Origin: Xanthomonas euroxanthea
GTDB lineage: Bacteria > Pseudomonadota > Gammaproteobacteria > Xanthomonadales > Xanthomonadaceae
Reading direction: 5' to 3'
NCBI RefSeq assembly: GCF_900476395.1
Contig: NZ_UIHB01000004.1
Location: 368,400 to 432,399, forward strand
Length of the DNA: 64,000 nt
Part shown: one piece after another, positions 46,256-54,930 of the stretch
How the letters are laid out: every line of letters starts with the position of its first letter
Position numbering within the stretch: position 1 is the first letter of the stretch
Program-made: the position numbers and the translations under genes
Notes under the pieces: model-generated
Seen by the model: the letters and a program-made list of their open reading frames with translations, nothing else
Databases searched by the model: none
What the model was told of the DNA's origin: nothing

Positions 46256-47575
46256 CTAGGCCGCCACGGCGCTGGGCTTGCGGACGCGTACGCATAGCAT
46301 CGCCACTGCGGCGGCCAGCATCAGCGCGCCGGCCAGGCGGATCACGTTGCGCGGGTCGCCATGCAACAGCCACGCGTAGTACAGCGGCAGGGTGACGATC
46401 TGGATCAGCATCGGCAGCACGATGAACAGGTTGAACAGGCCCATGTACACACCGGTGCGCTCGGGCGGAATGCTGTCGGCCAGCATCAGGTACGGGTTGC
46501 CCATCATGCTGGCCCAGGCCAGGCCGATGCCGATCATCGGCAGCAACATCAGCCAGCGGTCCTGGATGCCCGGCAACACCCACATGCCGACCCCGGCCGC
46601 GACCAGGCAGGCCGCGTGCGTGTACTTGGGGCCGATGCGGCGCACCACCGGCACCATCGCAAACGCGGCCAGAAACGCGATGAAGTTGTAGAACCCGCCG
46701 ATCTGCCCATTGACCAGGCCGGCCTCGCGGAAGCCATGCGAGTTGGCGTCGGTGGTGCCGAACAAGCTGGTCGACAGCGACAGCACGATGTATTGCCAGT
46801 AGCAGAAGATCGCATACCACTGGAACAGCATCACCGGCGCGAGCTGGCGCATGGTCGGCGGCATCGCGCGCAGGGCGCCGTAGATCTCGCGCACGGTGGC
46901 GCCCAGGCCGGCACCGGTCTGGCGCATCCGCGCGATCTCTGCCGGCGCGATCGCCGGCTCGCGCACGCTGCGCGCGGTGAGCAGGATCGAGGCCGCAGAG
47001 AACCCCGCACCGATCACGAACGCGGCGATGGTGACGTAGGGAATATGGTGCGCGTTGGCGGCGTCCTGGTTCATGCCCATCCACACCAGCAACGGCGGGG
47101 TGAGATAGGCCAGCGTCTGCGCAAGCCCGGTGAACGCGCTTTGGGTCAGATACCCCAGCGGCCGCTGCGGTGGCGCCAGCACATCGCTGACCAAGGCGCG
47201 GTAGGGCTCCATTGCCACGTTGTTGGCCGCATCCAGGATCCACAGCAGGCATACCGCCATCCACAACGCGGTGCTGAACGGCATCGCCAGCAGGCACAGG
47301 CTGCACACCAGCGCGCCCAGCACCATGTACGGCATACGCCGGCCCCAGCGGGTCACCGAGCGGTCGCTCCACGCACCGACGAACGGTTGCAGCACCAGCC
47401 CGGTGATCGGCCCGGCCAGCCACAGGTACGGCAGGCTGGCGTGATCGGCGCCCAGATAGTTGTAGATCGGGCTCATGTTGCTCTGCTGCAGGCCGAAGCT
47501 GTATTGCACGCCGAAGAAGCCGGCGTTGAGCGCCAGGATGCGCGCGAAGGAGAACGGGGTGGCGGTCGACGACAT
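46256..47575 (-). CDS. suxC: MFS sugar/cation symporter of the sucrose locus (SuxC-like)
   Basis: A 439-residue inner-membrane major facilitator of the glycoside-pentoside-hexuronide/sucrose transporter type, with twelve hydrophobic segments. Family features are the loop-2 motif DRSVTRWGRRMPYMVLGALV and the LWILDAANNVAMEPYRALVSD segment typical of sucrose carriers. The start at 47575 gives MSSTATPFSFARILALNAGF; the open frame to 47641 extends over the operator and is not conserved. It is divergent from suxA, with a palindrome just upstream of its start. It would move sucrose into the cytoplasm for SuxB. Confidence 0.93.
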   Translation of the reverse strand: MSSTATPFSFARILALNAGFFGVQYSFGLQQSNMSPIYNYLGADHASLPYLWLAGPITGLVLQPFVGAWSDRSVTRWGRRMPYMVLGALVCSLCLLAMPFSTALWMAVCLLWILDAANNVAMEPYRALVSDVLAPPQRPLGYLTQSAFTGLAQTLAYLTPPLLVWMGMNQDAANAHHIPYVTIAAFVIGAGFSAASILLTARSVREPAIAPAEIARMRQTGAGLGATVREIYGALRAMPPTMRQLAPVMLFQWYAIFCYWQYIVLSLSTSLFGTTDANSHGFREAGLVNGQIGGFYNFIAFLAAFAMVPVVRRIGPKYTHAACLVAAGVGMWVLPGIQDRWLMLLPMIGIGLAWASMMGNPYLMLADSIPPERTGVYMGLFNLFIVLPMLIQIVTLPLYYAWLLHGDPRNVIRLAGALMLAAAVAMLCVRVRKPSAVAA

Positions 47576-47636
47576 GCAAGGCCCTGGGCATCGGTGCGGC
47601 TCCCAGTGGCCGCAGCGCACTGTACCCTGCCGCCTC

Positions 47637-47650
47637 TGCAATCGATTGTA
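47637..47650. promoter_or_regulatory. LacI-type palindrome upstream of suxC
   Basis: The site TGCAATCGATTGTA has the perfect 10-bp palindrome CAATCGATTG at 47639-47648. The same palindrome is repeated 89 bases away, on the suxA side. A SuxR operator is inferred. Confidence 0.75.
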
Positions 47651-47725
47651 ACGCTGCGCCGCAGCACGCCTTCGCTTTCAAACACACAAGCTCGCAGGCG
47701 CTGAAACGATGCTGCAGCGCAAGAT

Positions 47726-47741
47726 TGCAATCGATTGTATT
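47726..47741. promoter_or_regulatory. LacI-type palindrome upstream of suxA
   Basis: TGCAATCGATTGTATT contains the same 10-bp palindrome (47728-47737) and a slightly longer outer symmetry (TGCAAT...ATTGCA nearby). It lies about 105 bases before the suxA start. A SuxR operator is inferred. Confidence 0.75.
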
Positions 47742-47842
47742 GCAGCGTATTACTGCGCTCGCACTGCAGGCCACACGGCCACTCCCTGGGAGGGGACGAT
47801 GCAGGCGTCGGCCTACCACCATCCGTGAAAGAGAGAACCGCA

Positions 47843-50299
47843 ATGCCCACCTTGCACACCCTGCGCCTGCATGCCCTGGCCTGCGCGGTCGTTTCCTGCC
47901 TGTGCGCGCCCGCCACGCTGGCGCAGGACGCGGCCACCGCCACACCCGTCACGCCGCCGGCCGCCGACAGCGCCGCGGTCAACCTGGATTCGGTGTTCGT
48001 CACCGGCACCTCCACCGCCACCACCAAGTTGAAGTCCAGCGTGTCGGTCAGCACCGTCGGCGCCGAGGCGATCGAACAATCGGCGCCGCGCAGCACCGCC
48101 GAAATCTTCCGCAACATTCCCGGCATCCGCTCCGAATCCAGCGGTGGTGAGGGCAACGCCAACATCGCCGTGCGTGGCCTGCCGGTTGCCTCCGGCGGCG
48201 CCAAGTTCCTGCAGCTGCAGGAAGACGGCCTGCCGGTGATGGAATTCGGCGATATCGCCTTCGGCAACGCGGACATCTTCCTGCGCTCGGATTTCACCCT
48301 GGACCGCATCGAAGCCATCCGCGGCGGCTCGGCATCGACGTTCACCAGCAATGCGCCCGGCGGCATCATCAACTTCATCAGCAAGACCGGCGACACTGCA
48401 GGTGGCAGCGTCGGCGTGAGCCGCGGCCTGGACTACGACAACACCCGCGTTGACTTCGACTACGGTGCGCCGTTCGCCGAACACTGGCAGTTCAACATCG
48501 GCGGCTTCTTCCGCCAGGGCGATGGCGTGCGCGATGCCGGATACACCACCGACAAGGGCGGCCAGCTCAAGGCCAACCTGACCCGGCTGTTCGAGAACGG
48601 CTACGTACGTGTCTACGGCAAATACCTCAACGATCGCGCCGCCGGTTATCTGCCGGTGCCGACCTCCGTGCGTGGCCGCGACGGTTCGCCGGACCTGGGT
48701 GGTTTTGCCGGCTTCGATCCGGGCAATGACACCTTGTACAGCCGCAATTTCCGCAGCGATGTCGGCCTGGACGGCAACAATCGGCCGCGCCGCACCGACC
48801 TGGGCGACGGCATGCATCCGATCTCGCGCACCATCGGCGCCGAGGCCTGGTTCGACCTGGGCAACGGCTGGAACCTGAGCGAGAAGTTCCGCATCGCCGA
48901 CAACAGCGGCCGCTTCGTCAGCCCGTTCCCGGCCGAGGTTACCGATGCCGCCACGCTCGCCGCCTCCATCGGCGGCGCCGGCGCGCAACTGGTGCAGGCC
49001 AGCGGCCCGGACGCCGGCCAGGCCTACACCGGCAACGCGATCCGCACGCATCTGTTCAACGTGGCGATCAACGACCTGGGCAACGTCACCAACGACCTCA
49101 GCGTCTCGCGCGAGTTCGGCAGCGACGGCCGCACGCTCAACCTGCGCATGGGCTATTACAGCTCGCGCCAGACCATCGACATGGACTGGACCTGGAACTC
49201 CTACGTGCAGAGCCTGGGCCGCGATTCGCGCCTGCTCAACGTGGTCGATGCCGGTGGCGTGTCGCGCTCGCAAAACGGTTTGTACGCGTACGGCACTCCG
49301 TTCTGGGGCGATTGCTGCAACACGCGCAGCTACGACGTGCGCTACGACGTCAACGCACCCTATCTCGCGCTCACCTTCGACAGCGGCAAGTTCAGCATCG
49401 ACGGCAGCCTGCGTTACGACATGGGCGATGCACGCGGCAACTATGCCGGCACCGCGATCGCACAGAACCTGGACGTCAACGGCGACGGCGTGATCCAGCC
49501 GGTGGAACAGCGCGTGGCCACGGTCGACACCGCCAACGCGCGGCCGGTGGATTACGACTGGAATTACCTGTCGTATTCGCTGGGCAGCAATTACCTGATC
49601 AACGACGACCTGGGCGCGTTCGCGCGTATCAGCCGCGGCGCACGCGCCAATGCCGACCGCCTGCTGTTCGGCGTGATCCGCGACGATGGCTCGGTTTCCT
49701 CCGACGAAGGCGTCAACGTGGTCCGCCAGGCCGAAGCCGGCCTGAAGTGGCGCCGCGACGGGCTGAGCCTGTTCGCCACCGCGTTCTCGGCGCACACCGA
49801 GGAACAGAACTTCGAGGTCACCAGCCAGCGCTTCTTCAACCGCAGCTACGAAGCGCACGGCGTGGAGCTGGAAGCCAGTTACCGCCATGAAGGCTTCACC
49901 GTCAACGGCGGCCTGACCTGGACCGATGCGGAGATCTCCAGGGACCAGATCACCCCGGAAAACACCGGCAACGTGCCGCGTCGCCAGGCCGATGTGGTGT
50001 GGCAGCTCACCCCCAGCTACCGCGGCGACGGTTACCAGTTCGGCGTCAACCTGATCGGCACCACCGATGCCTACACCCAGGATTCCAATCAGCTGAAGAT
50101 GCCCGGCTATACGCAGGTGAACCTGTTCGGCGACTACCGCGTCACCGACGCACTCACCGTCGCGCTCAACGTCAACAACCTGTTCAACACCTTCGGCCTG
50201 ACCGAGGCCGAGGAAGCCAGCATCCCGGCCAACGGCATCATCCGCGCGCGTTCGATTGCCGGCCGCACCACCAGCATCAGCCTGCGCTACGACTTCTAA
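47843..50299 (+). CDS. suxA: TonB-dependent receptor, sucrose uptake (SuxA-like)
   Basis: An 818-residue outer-membrane receptor. A signal peptide (LHALACAVVSCLCAPATLAQ) is followed by a TonB-box candidate (LDSVFVTG), a plug domain (STAEIFRNIPGIRSESSGGE, NIAVRGLPVASGG) and a beta-barrel ending in SISLRYDF. This is the Xanthomonas type of carbohydrate TonB-dependent receptor. ATG at 47843 follows GAGAG and gives a good signal peptide. The amylosucrase gene starts 34 bases downstream, so they are co-transcribed. It would import sucrose across the outer membrane with high affinity, as known for the sux locus of X. campestris. Confidence 0.93.
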   Translation: MPTLHTLRLHALACAVVSCLCAPATLAQDAATATPVTPPAADSAAVNLDSVFVTGTSTATTKLKSSVSVSTVGAEAIEQSAPRSTAEIFRNIPGIRSESSGGEGNANIAVRGLPVASGGAKFLQLQEDGLPVMEFGDIAFGNADIFLRSDFTLDRIEAIRGGSASTFTSNAPGGIINFISKTGDTAGGSVGVSRGLDYDNTRVDFDYGAPFAEHWQFNIGGFFRQGDGVRDAGYTTDKGGQLKANLTRLFENGYVRVYGKYLNDRAAGYLPVPTSVRGRDGSPDLGGFAGFDPGNDTLYSRNFRSDVGLDGNNRPRRTDLGDGMHPISRTIGAEAWFDLGNGWNLSEKFRIADNSGRFVSPFPAEVTDAATLAASIGGAGAQLVQASGPDAGQAYTGNAIRTHLFNVAINDLGNVTNDLSVSREFGSDGRTLNLRMGYYSSRQTIDMDWTWNSYVQSLGRDSRLLNVVDAGGVSRSQNGLYAYGTPFWGDCCNTRSYDVRYDVNAPYLALTFDSGKFSIDGSLRYDMGDARGNYAGTAIAQNLDVNGDGVIQPVEQRVATVDTANARPVDYDWNYLSYSLGSNYLINDDLGAFARISRGARANADRLLFGVIRDDGSVSSDEGVNVVRQAEAGLKWRRDGLSLFATAFSAHTEEQNFEVTSQRFFNRSYEAHGVELEASYRHEGFTVNGGLTWTDAEISRDQITPENTGNVPRRQADVVWQLTPSYRGDGYQFGVNLIGTTDAYTQDSNQLKMPGYTQVNLFGDYRVTDALTVALNVNNLFNTFGLTEAEEASIPANGIIRARSIAGRTTSISLRYDF

Positions 50300-50333
50300 G
50301 GACCCCTCGCCGGGTTCGTCCCGGCGCCTGCCA

Positions 50334-52253
50334 ATGAGCACCTCCCCCACCGATCTCACTGCAGTGCGCGCGGCCTTTGCCGCGCCGCTGGACCCGCAGC
50401 GTGCGAGCACGCTGTTGCCACGCTTCGACCGGCACGCGCCGCGCCTGCTGGATGCCCTGCACACCCTGTACGGCGCACGCCCCGACACGGCGGCCTGGCT
50501 GACGCAGTGGATGGCTGCGTTGGGCAGCCTCGCACAGCAGCGCCCGCAACCGCTGCAACAGCTCGACACCACGCGCCAGCCCGGCTGGTTCGGCGAGCAG
50601 CACATGCTGGGCTACAGCGCGTACGTGGACCGCTTCGCCGGCACGCTGCAGGGCGTGGCCGAACGCGTGCCATATCTGCAGGAACTGGGTGTGCGCTATC
50701 TGCACCTGCTGCCGTTCCTGCGCGCGCGCGCCGGCGATAACGATGGTGGCTTTGCGGTCAGCGATTATGGCCAGGTGGAGCCGAGCCTGGGCAGCAACGA
50801 TGATCTCGTCGCGCTGACCACACGCCTGCGCGAGGCCGGCATCAGCCTGTGCGCCGATTTCGTGCTCAACCATACCGCCGACGATCACGCCTGGGCGCAG
50901 GCGGCGCGGGCCGGCGATGCGCGCTATCTCGACTACTACCATCACTTCGCCGATCGCACGCAGCCCGATCAGTACGAAGCCACGCTGGGGCAGGTCTTCC
51001 CGCATACCGCACCCGGCAATTTCACCTGGGTGGATGCCACCAGCCAGTGGATGTGGACCACCTTCTATCCCTATCAGTGGGATCTGAACTGGAGCAACCC
51101 GGCGGTGTTCGGCGAGATGGCGCTGGCGATGCTGCAGCTGGCCAACCTGGGCGTGGAAGCCTTCCGGCTGGATTCCACCGCCTACCTGTGGAAGCGCCCT
51201 GGTACCGACTGCATGAATCAGCCCGAGGCGCACACCTTGCTGGTGGCGCTGCGCGCAGTCACCGATATCGTGGCGCCGTCGGTGGTGATGAAGGCCGAGG
51301 CCATCGTACCGATGACGCAATTGCCGCCCTACTTCGGCAGTGGCGCGGACCAGGGCCACGAGTGTCACCTGGCCTATCACAGCACGCTGATGGCGGCCGG
51401 CTGGTCGGCGCTGGCATTGCAACGCGGCGACATCCTGCACGATGTCATCGCGCATAGCCCGCCGCTGCCGGCCAACTGTGCATGGCTGAGCTATGTGCGC
51501 TGCCACGACGACATCGGCTGGAACGTGTTGCAGCACGAAGCGGCGGGAAATGCCGCGCAGCCGCCATTCGCGCTGCGCGATGTCGCGCGCTTCTATGCCA
51601 ACCAGATGCCGGGCAGCTACGCGCGTGGTGAGAGCTTCCAGAGCAGTGGCGACGGCGTGCACGGCACCAATGGCATGGCCGCGGCACTGGCCGGGATCCA
51701 GGCCGCACAGGCATCGGGCGATACGGCGGCGTTGCGCATGGCGGTGGATCGGCTGGTGTTGCTCTATGCCATCGCGCTGGCGATGCCGGGCGTGCCGTTG
51801 ATCTACATGGGCGACGAACTCGCCCTGCCCAACGACGGCAGCTACCGCGACGATCCGCAGCGTCGGCACGAAGGCCGCTGGCTGCATCGCCCGGCAATGG
51901 ATTGGCAGCGTGCAGCACAGCGCGAGGTTGCAGCCAGCGTGAGCGGCACGGTGTATCGCCGGTTGCGTGGATTGATCCGGCAACGTGCCGCGCTTCCCGC
52001 ACTGGCTGCATCTCAGGCACTGGGCAGCATTGCACTGGGCGATTCACGTCTGTTTGCGTTGACCCGTGGCGATGACTTTGTGGCCGTGCACAACTTCGGT
52101 GAGCAACCGCTGACGGTGGAGCTTGCCGCACTTGGGGGCGGCCGGTGGACGATGTTGGCGGATGGCAGCGAGGCGGCTACCGAATCGCTGGGCGATGTCA
52201 TGCCGTTGGTGCTGCCGGCTTATGCGGTGCGCTGGCTGGAGCGCATTGCTTGA
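50334..52253 (+). CDS. suxB: Amylosucrase (GH13)
   Basis: A 639-residue GH13 enzyme that transfers glucose from sucrose to an alpha-glucan or hydrolyses sucrose. Catalytic residues are the nucleophile D280 (EAFRLDSTAYLW) and acid/base E322 (VMKAEAIVPM). The transition-state aspartate lies in the CHDDIGW segment near residue 390. The segment DFVLNHTADDHAWAQAA and the domain layout match amylosucrase. It lacks a signal peptide, so it acts in the cytoplasm. The start at 50334 (MSTSPTDLTAV) is 34 bases after suxA. It is the last gene of the sux unit; no T-rich terminator was seen directly after it. Confidence 0.93.
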   Translation: MSTSPTDLTAVRAAFAAPLDPQRASTLLPRFDRHAPRLLDALHTLYGARPDTAAWLTQWMAALGSLAQQRPQPLQQLDTTRQPGWFGEQHMLGYSAYVDRFAGTLQGVAERVPYLQELGVRYLHLLPFLRARAGDNDGGFAVSDYGQVEPSLGSNDDLVALTTRLREAGISLCADFVLNHTADDHAWAQAARAGDARYLDYYHHFADRTQPDQYEATLGQVFPHTAPGNFTWVDATSQWMWTTFYPYQWDLNWSNPAVFGEMALAMLQLANLGVEAFRLDSTAYLWKRPGTDCMNQPEAHTLLVALRAVTDIVAPSVVMKAEAIVPMTQLPPYFGSGADQGHECHLAYHSTLMAAGWSALALQRGDILHDVIAHSPPLPANCAWLSYVRCHDDIGWNVLQHEAAGNAAQPPFALRDVARFYANQMPGSYARGESFQSSGDGVHGTNGMAAALAGIQAAQASGDTAALRMAVDRLVLLYAIALAMPGVPLIYMGDELALPNDGSYRDDPQRRHEGRWLHRPAMDWQRAAQREVAASVSGTVYRRLRGLIRQRAALPALAASQALGSIALGDSRLFALTRGDDFVAVHNFGEQPLTVELAALGGGRWTMLADGSEAATESLGDVMPLVLPAYAVRWLERIA

Positions 52254-52745
52254 AAGATATGGTGCAGCTTCGCAGCGCTTCTGCGGGGCGGACGATCTGC
52301 GGCCAGAGCGGACGATCTGTGACTGGCTGCAGGGCCCTTGCCCACCTAACCATCGCGGGACACGCCGCAAGTACGTCCGTGTAGGCTCTTACGCGGCATC
52401 CATGCCGCGTGAGAGCCCGCGACGGTAGGCGGGCAAGAGCCAATCTGGATGGTCGGTGCGCTTGATTACAAACACCGGATTGCATCGGGCTGTCGGATGC
52501 CGCTGCATTCGGATGCCGCTGCATTTTGAAGGCGCACGATAAAATCGCTAAGAACTCCTGCGCTCAGCGTCGGAAGGATGCGGCCGCAGCTCGGCACCGG
52601 TGTATCCCACGCGTACACGCCGGTTGCTCCGCACCTTCCGCGCCCCGCCGACGAATGATCGCTACGCTTTGTTCGCCGCTCCAGATCAAACGCCGCACTG
52701 TCTTTCCGGTGGCCGTCCTTGCGCCACCATGGGACAACCGAAGAA
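52254..52745. other. Intergenic region with one palindromic element
   Basis: About 490 bp between convergent suxB and the DJ-1-like gene. The only recognised content is the palindromic element at 52330-52440 and short direct repeats near 52270-52320 (GGACGATCTG twice) and 52497-52525 (GGATGCCGCTGCATT twice). No gene was seen. Confidence 0.7.
52330..52440. repeat. Dispersed palindromic element, single copy
   Basis: Outer arms CTTGCCCACC and GGCGGGCAAG, with CGCGGGACACGCCGCAAGTA and GCGGCATCCATGCCGC inside. It is the same type as in the 294-bp tandem and at 2.2-2.8 kb, in the orientation of the 2.2-kb copies. Confidence 0.8.
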
Positions 52746-53426
52746 TCAGCGCTTCGACAATTCGAGCAACGCCTCGGCAGCCTTCTCCGACGAAGCCGGG
52801 TTCTGGCCGGTGACCAGCATGCCGTCGGTGACCACGTGCACGCCCCAGTCGGCGCCCTTCTCGTAGCGGCCGCCGAGCTCGGTCAGCACGTCTTCGACCA
52901 GGAACGGCACGATCTTGGTCAGGCCCACGCCCTCTTCTTCGCCATTGGTGAAGCCGGTGACGCGGCGGCCGTTGACCAGCGGCTTGCCATCGCTGCCCTT
53001 GACGCGGCGCAGCGCGCCCGGTGCGTGGCACACCAGGCCATGCGGCTTGTTGGCCACGGCGAACGCTTCGATCAGCGCGATCGAATCCGCGTCTTCGGCC
53101 AGATCCCACAACGGACCATGGCCGCCCGGGTAGAACACCGCATCGAAGTCCTCGGCCTTCACGTCTGCCAGGCGATGCGTACTTGCCAGGGCCTTTTGCG
53201 CGTCGGCGTCCTGCTTGAAGCGCTTGGTCGCTTCGGTCTGCGCGTCGGGCTCGTCGCTCTTGGGATCCAGCGGCGGTTGGCCGCCCTTGGGCGAGACCAG
53301 GGTGATGTCGGCGCCGGCATCCTTGAACACGTAGTACGGCGCGGCGAACTCTTCCAGCCAGAAGCCGGTCTTCTTGCCGGTATCGCCGAGCTGGTCGTGG
53401 GACGTGAGCACCATCAGGATCTTCAT
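52746..53426 (-). CDS. DJ-1/PfpI family protein (class I glutamine amidotransferase-like)
   Basis: A 226-residue cytoplasmic protein of the DJ-1/PfpI superfamily, Hsp31-like branch. The nucleophile elbow holds C133 followed by H134 (GLVCHAPGALRRV). Glutamates E25/E26 (TGFWLEEFAAPYYVF) and FYPGGHGPLWDL complete the usual site. Family members act as glutathione-independent glyoxalases or chaperone/deglycases; which applies here is unclear. The start MKILMVLTSHDQLGDTGKKT is standard, and the longer frame to 53465 is not. It stands alone, convergent with suxB. Confidence 0.9.
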   Translation of the reverse strand: MKILMVLTSHDQLGDTGKKTGFWLEEFAAPYYVFKDAGADITLVSPKGGQPPLDPKSDEPDAQTEATKRFKQDADAQKALASTHRLADVKAEDFDAVFYPGGHGPLWDLAEDADSIALIEAFAVANKPHGLVCHAPGALRRVKGSDGKPLVNGRRVTGFTNGEEEGVGLTKIVPFLVEDVLTELGGRYEKGADWGVHVVTDGMLVTGQNPASSEKAAEALLELSKR

Positions 53427-53665
53427 CGCATTGCCTCGTATCAGGGCCCGTCTCGGGCGAGGCAATCAGTGTCCGGATCAGCCCGTTGCAACATCGTGTA
53501 GAACGCGTCTGCGCGACGCATTCGGTTCAGCGCCACGTGGGGCGGCGATGCAATCAAGGCGGGCGGCTGCGCCGCCCAGCATCCACGAGTGAGGTGCGAC
53601 TAGCGGCAGCGCGCTGCGCGCTTGCACCCTGCACGGCGCCTGTTCGCAAGCTGGCGTAACGACGC

Positions 53666-54928
53666 TCAGACATTCATCGCCGGCGGCTGCAGCTGATCCA
53701 TGCGGATGCGGTTGGCGAACAACGAAAACGCCAGCATGCCGGCCAGCCCGCTGACCCGGCTCACCCACGGCGGCAACCAGCGCGGTGCGACCAGCACGCC
53801 GCTGTCGAACAAGGGCGCAAGGCGCGCCACATCGCCCAGCGCCATCTTGCCGGCGAACAGGTAGCGGCATAGCTGCAGCTGGTCGCGCTGCAAGGCATGC
53901 CGGAAGAACGTATGCACCGCGACCAGCCCGCGCAGGTACACCGTGTCCTTGGTGAAGGCGCCGCCGCCGGAGGTCGGCACGCCGCGGAATACCCGCTGCG
54001 CCGAGGAGAAGCTCTCCGCCGCGCTCTGCCCGCCTGCAGTGAAATAGCGGAATACCTCAATGAAATCCGCGCCCGAGCGCGCCATCGCAATCGCCTCGAT
54101 GCGCAGGCTGATGCGCTTCATGCGTTCGATGTCGATGCTGCCGGTGATCTGCTCGGCAAAGGTCGCCAGGCCTTCCTGCGTGGCGGTGGTGCGCGGCGAG
54201 GAAATGCCCAGGCTGGGCAGGTGCAGCTGCGCGCGCCCGTTGAGCGCGGTGAGCGAATGCACCAGGGCCTCGTGATGGAACAGCTGCGCACGGTCGTAAT
54301 CGCTGAAGGTGGCGCCCGTGCGCAGGCGGATGCGGTGTGCACCTGCGGCCGCCTTGGCCAGCAGATCCGGATCCAGCGTGACGGTGATGACGCGCCCTTC
54401 GAAGAACGCGTCCAGATCGTTCTGCAGCTGCATGCGCAAGGCGGTGGCCGACACCGGCACCTGCTCTTCGGGCGCCAGCAGCTCGCGGTCCAGCTCCTGC
54501 GCAATCTGGATGAAATGCCGCGCCGCCTCGCGCGTGCTCGGGCCGTTGCCCGGCATCGGGTCGTCGGGCACGCCGAACAGCTGCGCCGAGTAATCGCTGA
54601 CTGCGGAAGTGCCCAGCGACTCCAGCAGGCCGGCGGCCAGATCCCAGCTATGGGTCGAATCGATCAGGTAGGCGCCGATCGGATGGTGCGGGTCGGCCGC
54701 CCTGGCGATCGCGGACAGTTCGCGCCGGGTGTCGCCAAAGTCCAGCGCCGGGTACCCCACCTGCGGCAGCTCCGGTTGCCCGCGCGCCACGCTCTGCAGG
54801 AACGGCTCCTGCAGCGAGCGCGGCCAGCTCGCCAGGGCGAGCAGGCGCACGCCACGCACGGCCTTGACCAGGCGCGCATCCAGCGCCGCGTGGTGGACGA
54901 TGTCCGGCGGGCCCTTGCGCGATGGCAT
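53666..54928 (-). CDS. QEGLA-motif protein (DUF1704), putative HExxxH metallopeptidase
   Basis: A 420-residue protein of the DUF1704/KIAA0895 family, often named flavohaemoglobin expression-modulating QEGLA protein. The zinc-type motif is HEALVH (H219, E220, H224), and the QEGLA signature is at 251-255, where E252 could be a third ligand. Eukaryotic relatives (MATCAP type) are tubulin tyrosine carboxypeptidases with the same HExxxH arrangement. A bacterial substrate is unknown. A C-terminal hydrophobic stretch (VSGLAGMLAFSLFANRI) is possible membrane contact. The ATG at 54928 lies 2 bases after the rsgA stop codon, so it is translated from the rsgA transcript. The frame upstream to 55774 is antisense shadow of rsgA. 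Confidence 0.85.
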   Translation of the reverse strand: MPSRKGPPDIVHHAALDARLVKAVRGVRLLALASWPRSLQEPFLQSVARGQPELPQVGYPALDFGDTRRELSAIARAADPHHPIGAYLIDSTHSWDLAAGLLESLGTSAVSDYSAQLFGVPDDPMPGNGPSTREAARHFIQIAQELDRELLAPEEQVPVSATALRMQLQNDLDAFFEGRVITVTLDPDLLAKAAAGAHRIRLRTGATFSDYDRAQLFHHEALVHSLTALNGRAQLHLPSLGISSPRTTATQEGLATFAEQITGSIDIERMKRISLRIEAIAMARSGADFIEVFRYFTAGGQSAAESFSSAQRVFRGVPTSGGGAFTKDTVYLRGLVAVHTFFRHALQRDQLQLCRYLFAGKMALGDVARLAPLFDSGVLVAPRWLPPWVSRVSGLAGMLAFSLFANRIRMDQLQPPAMNV

Positions 54929-54930
54929 GT

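Noticed and set aside
52254..52745. Small frames on both strands between suxB and the DJ-1-like gene
   Set aside because: They cover the palindromic repeat and have no family similarity or ribosome-binding sites.
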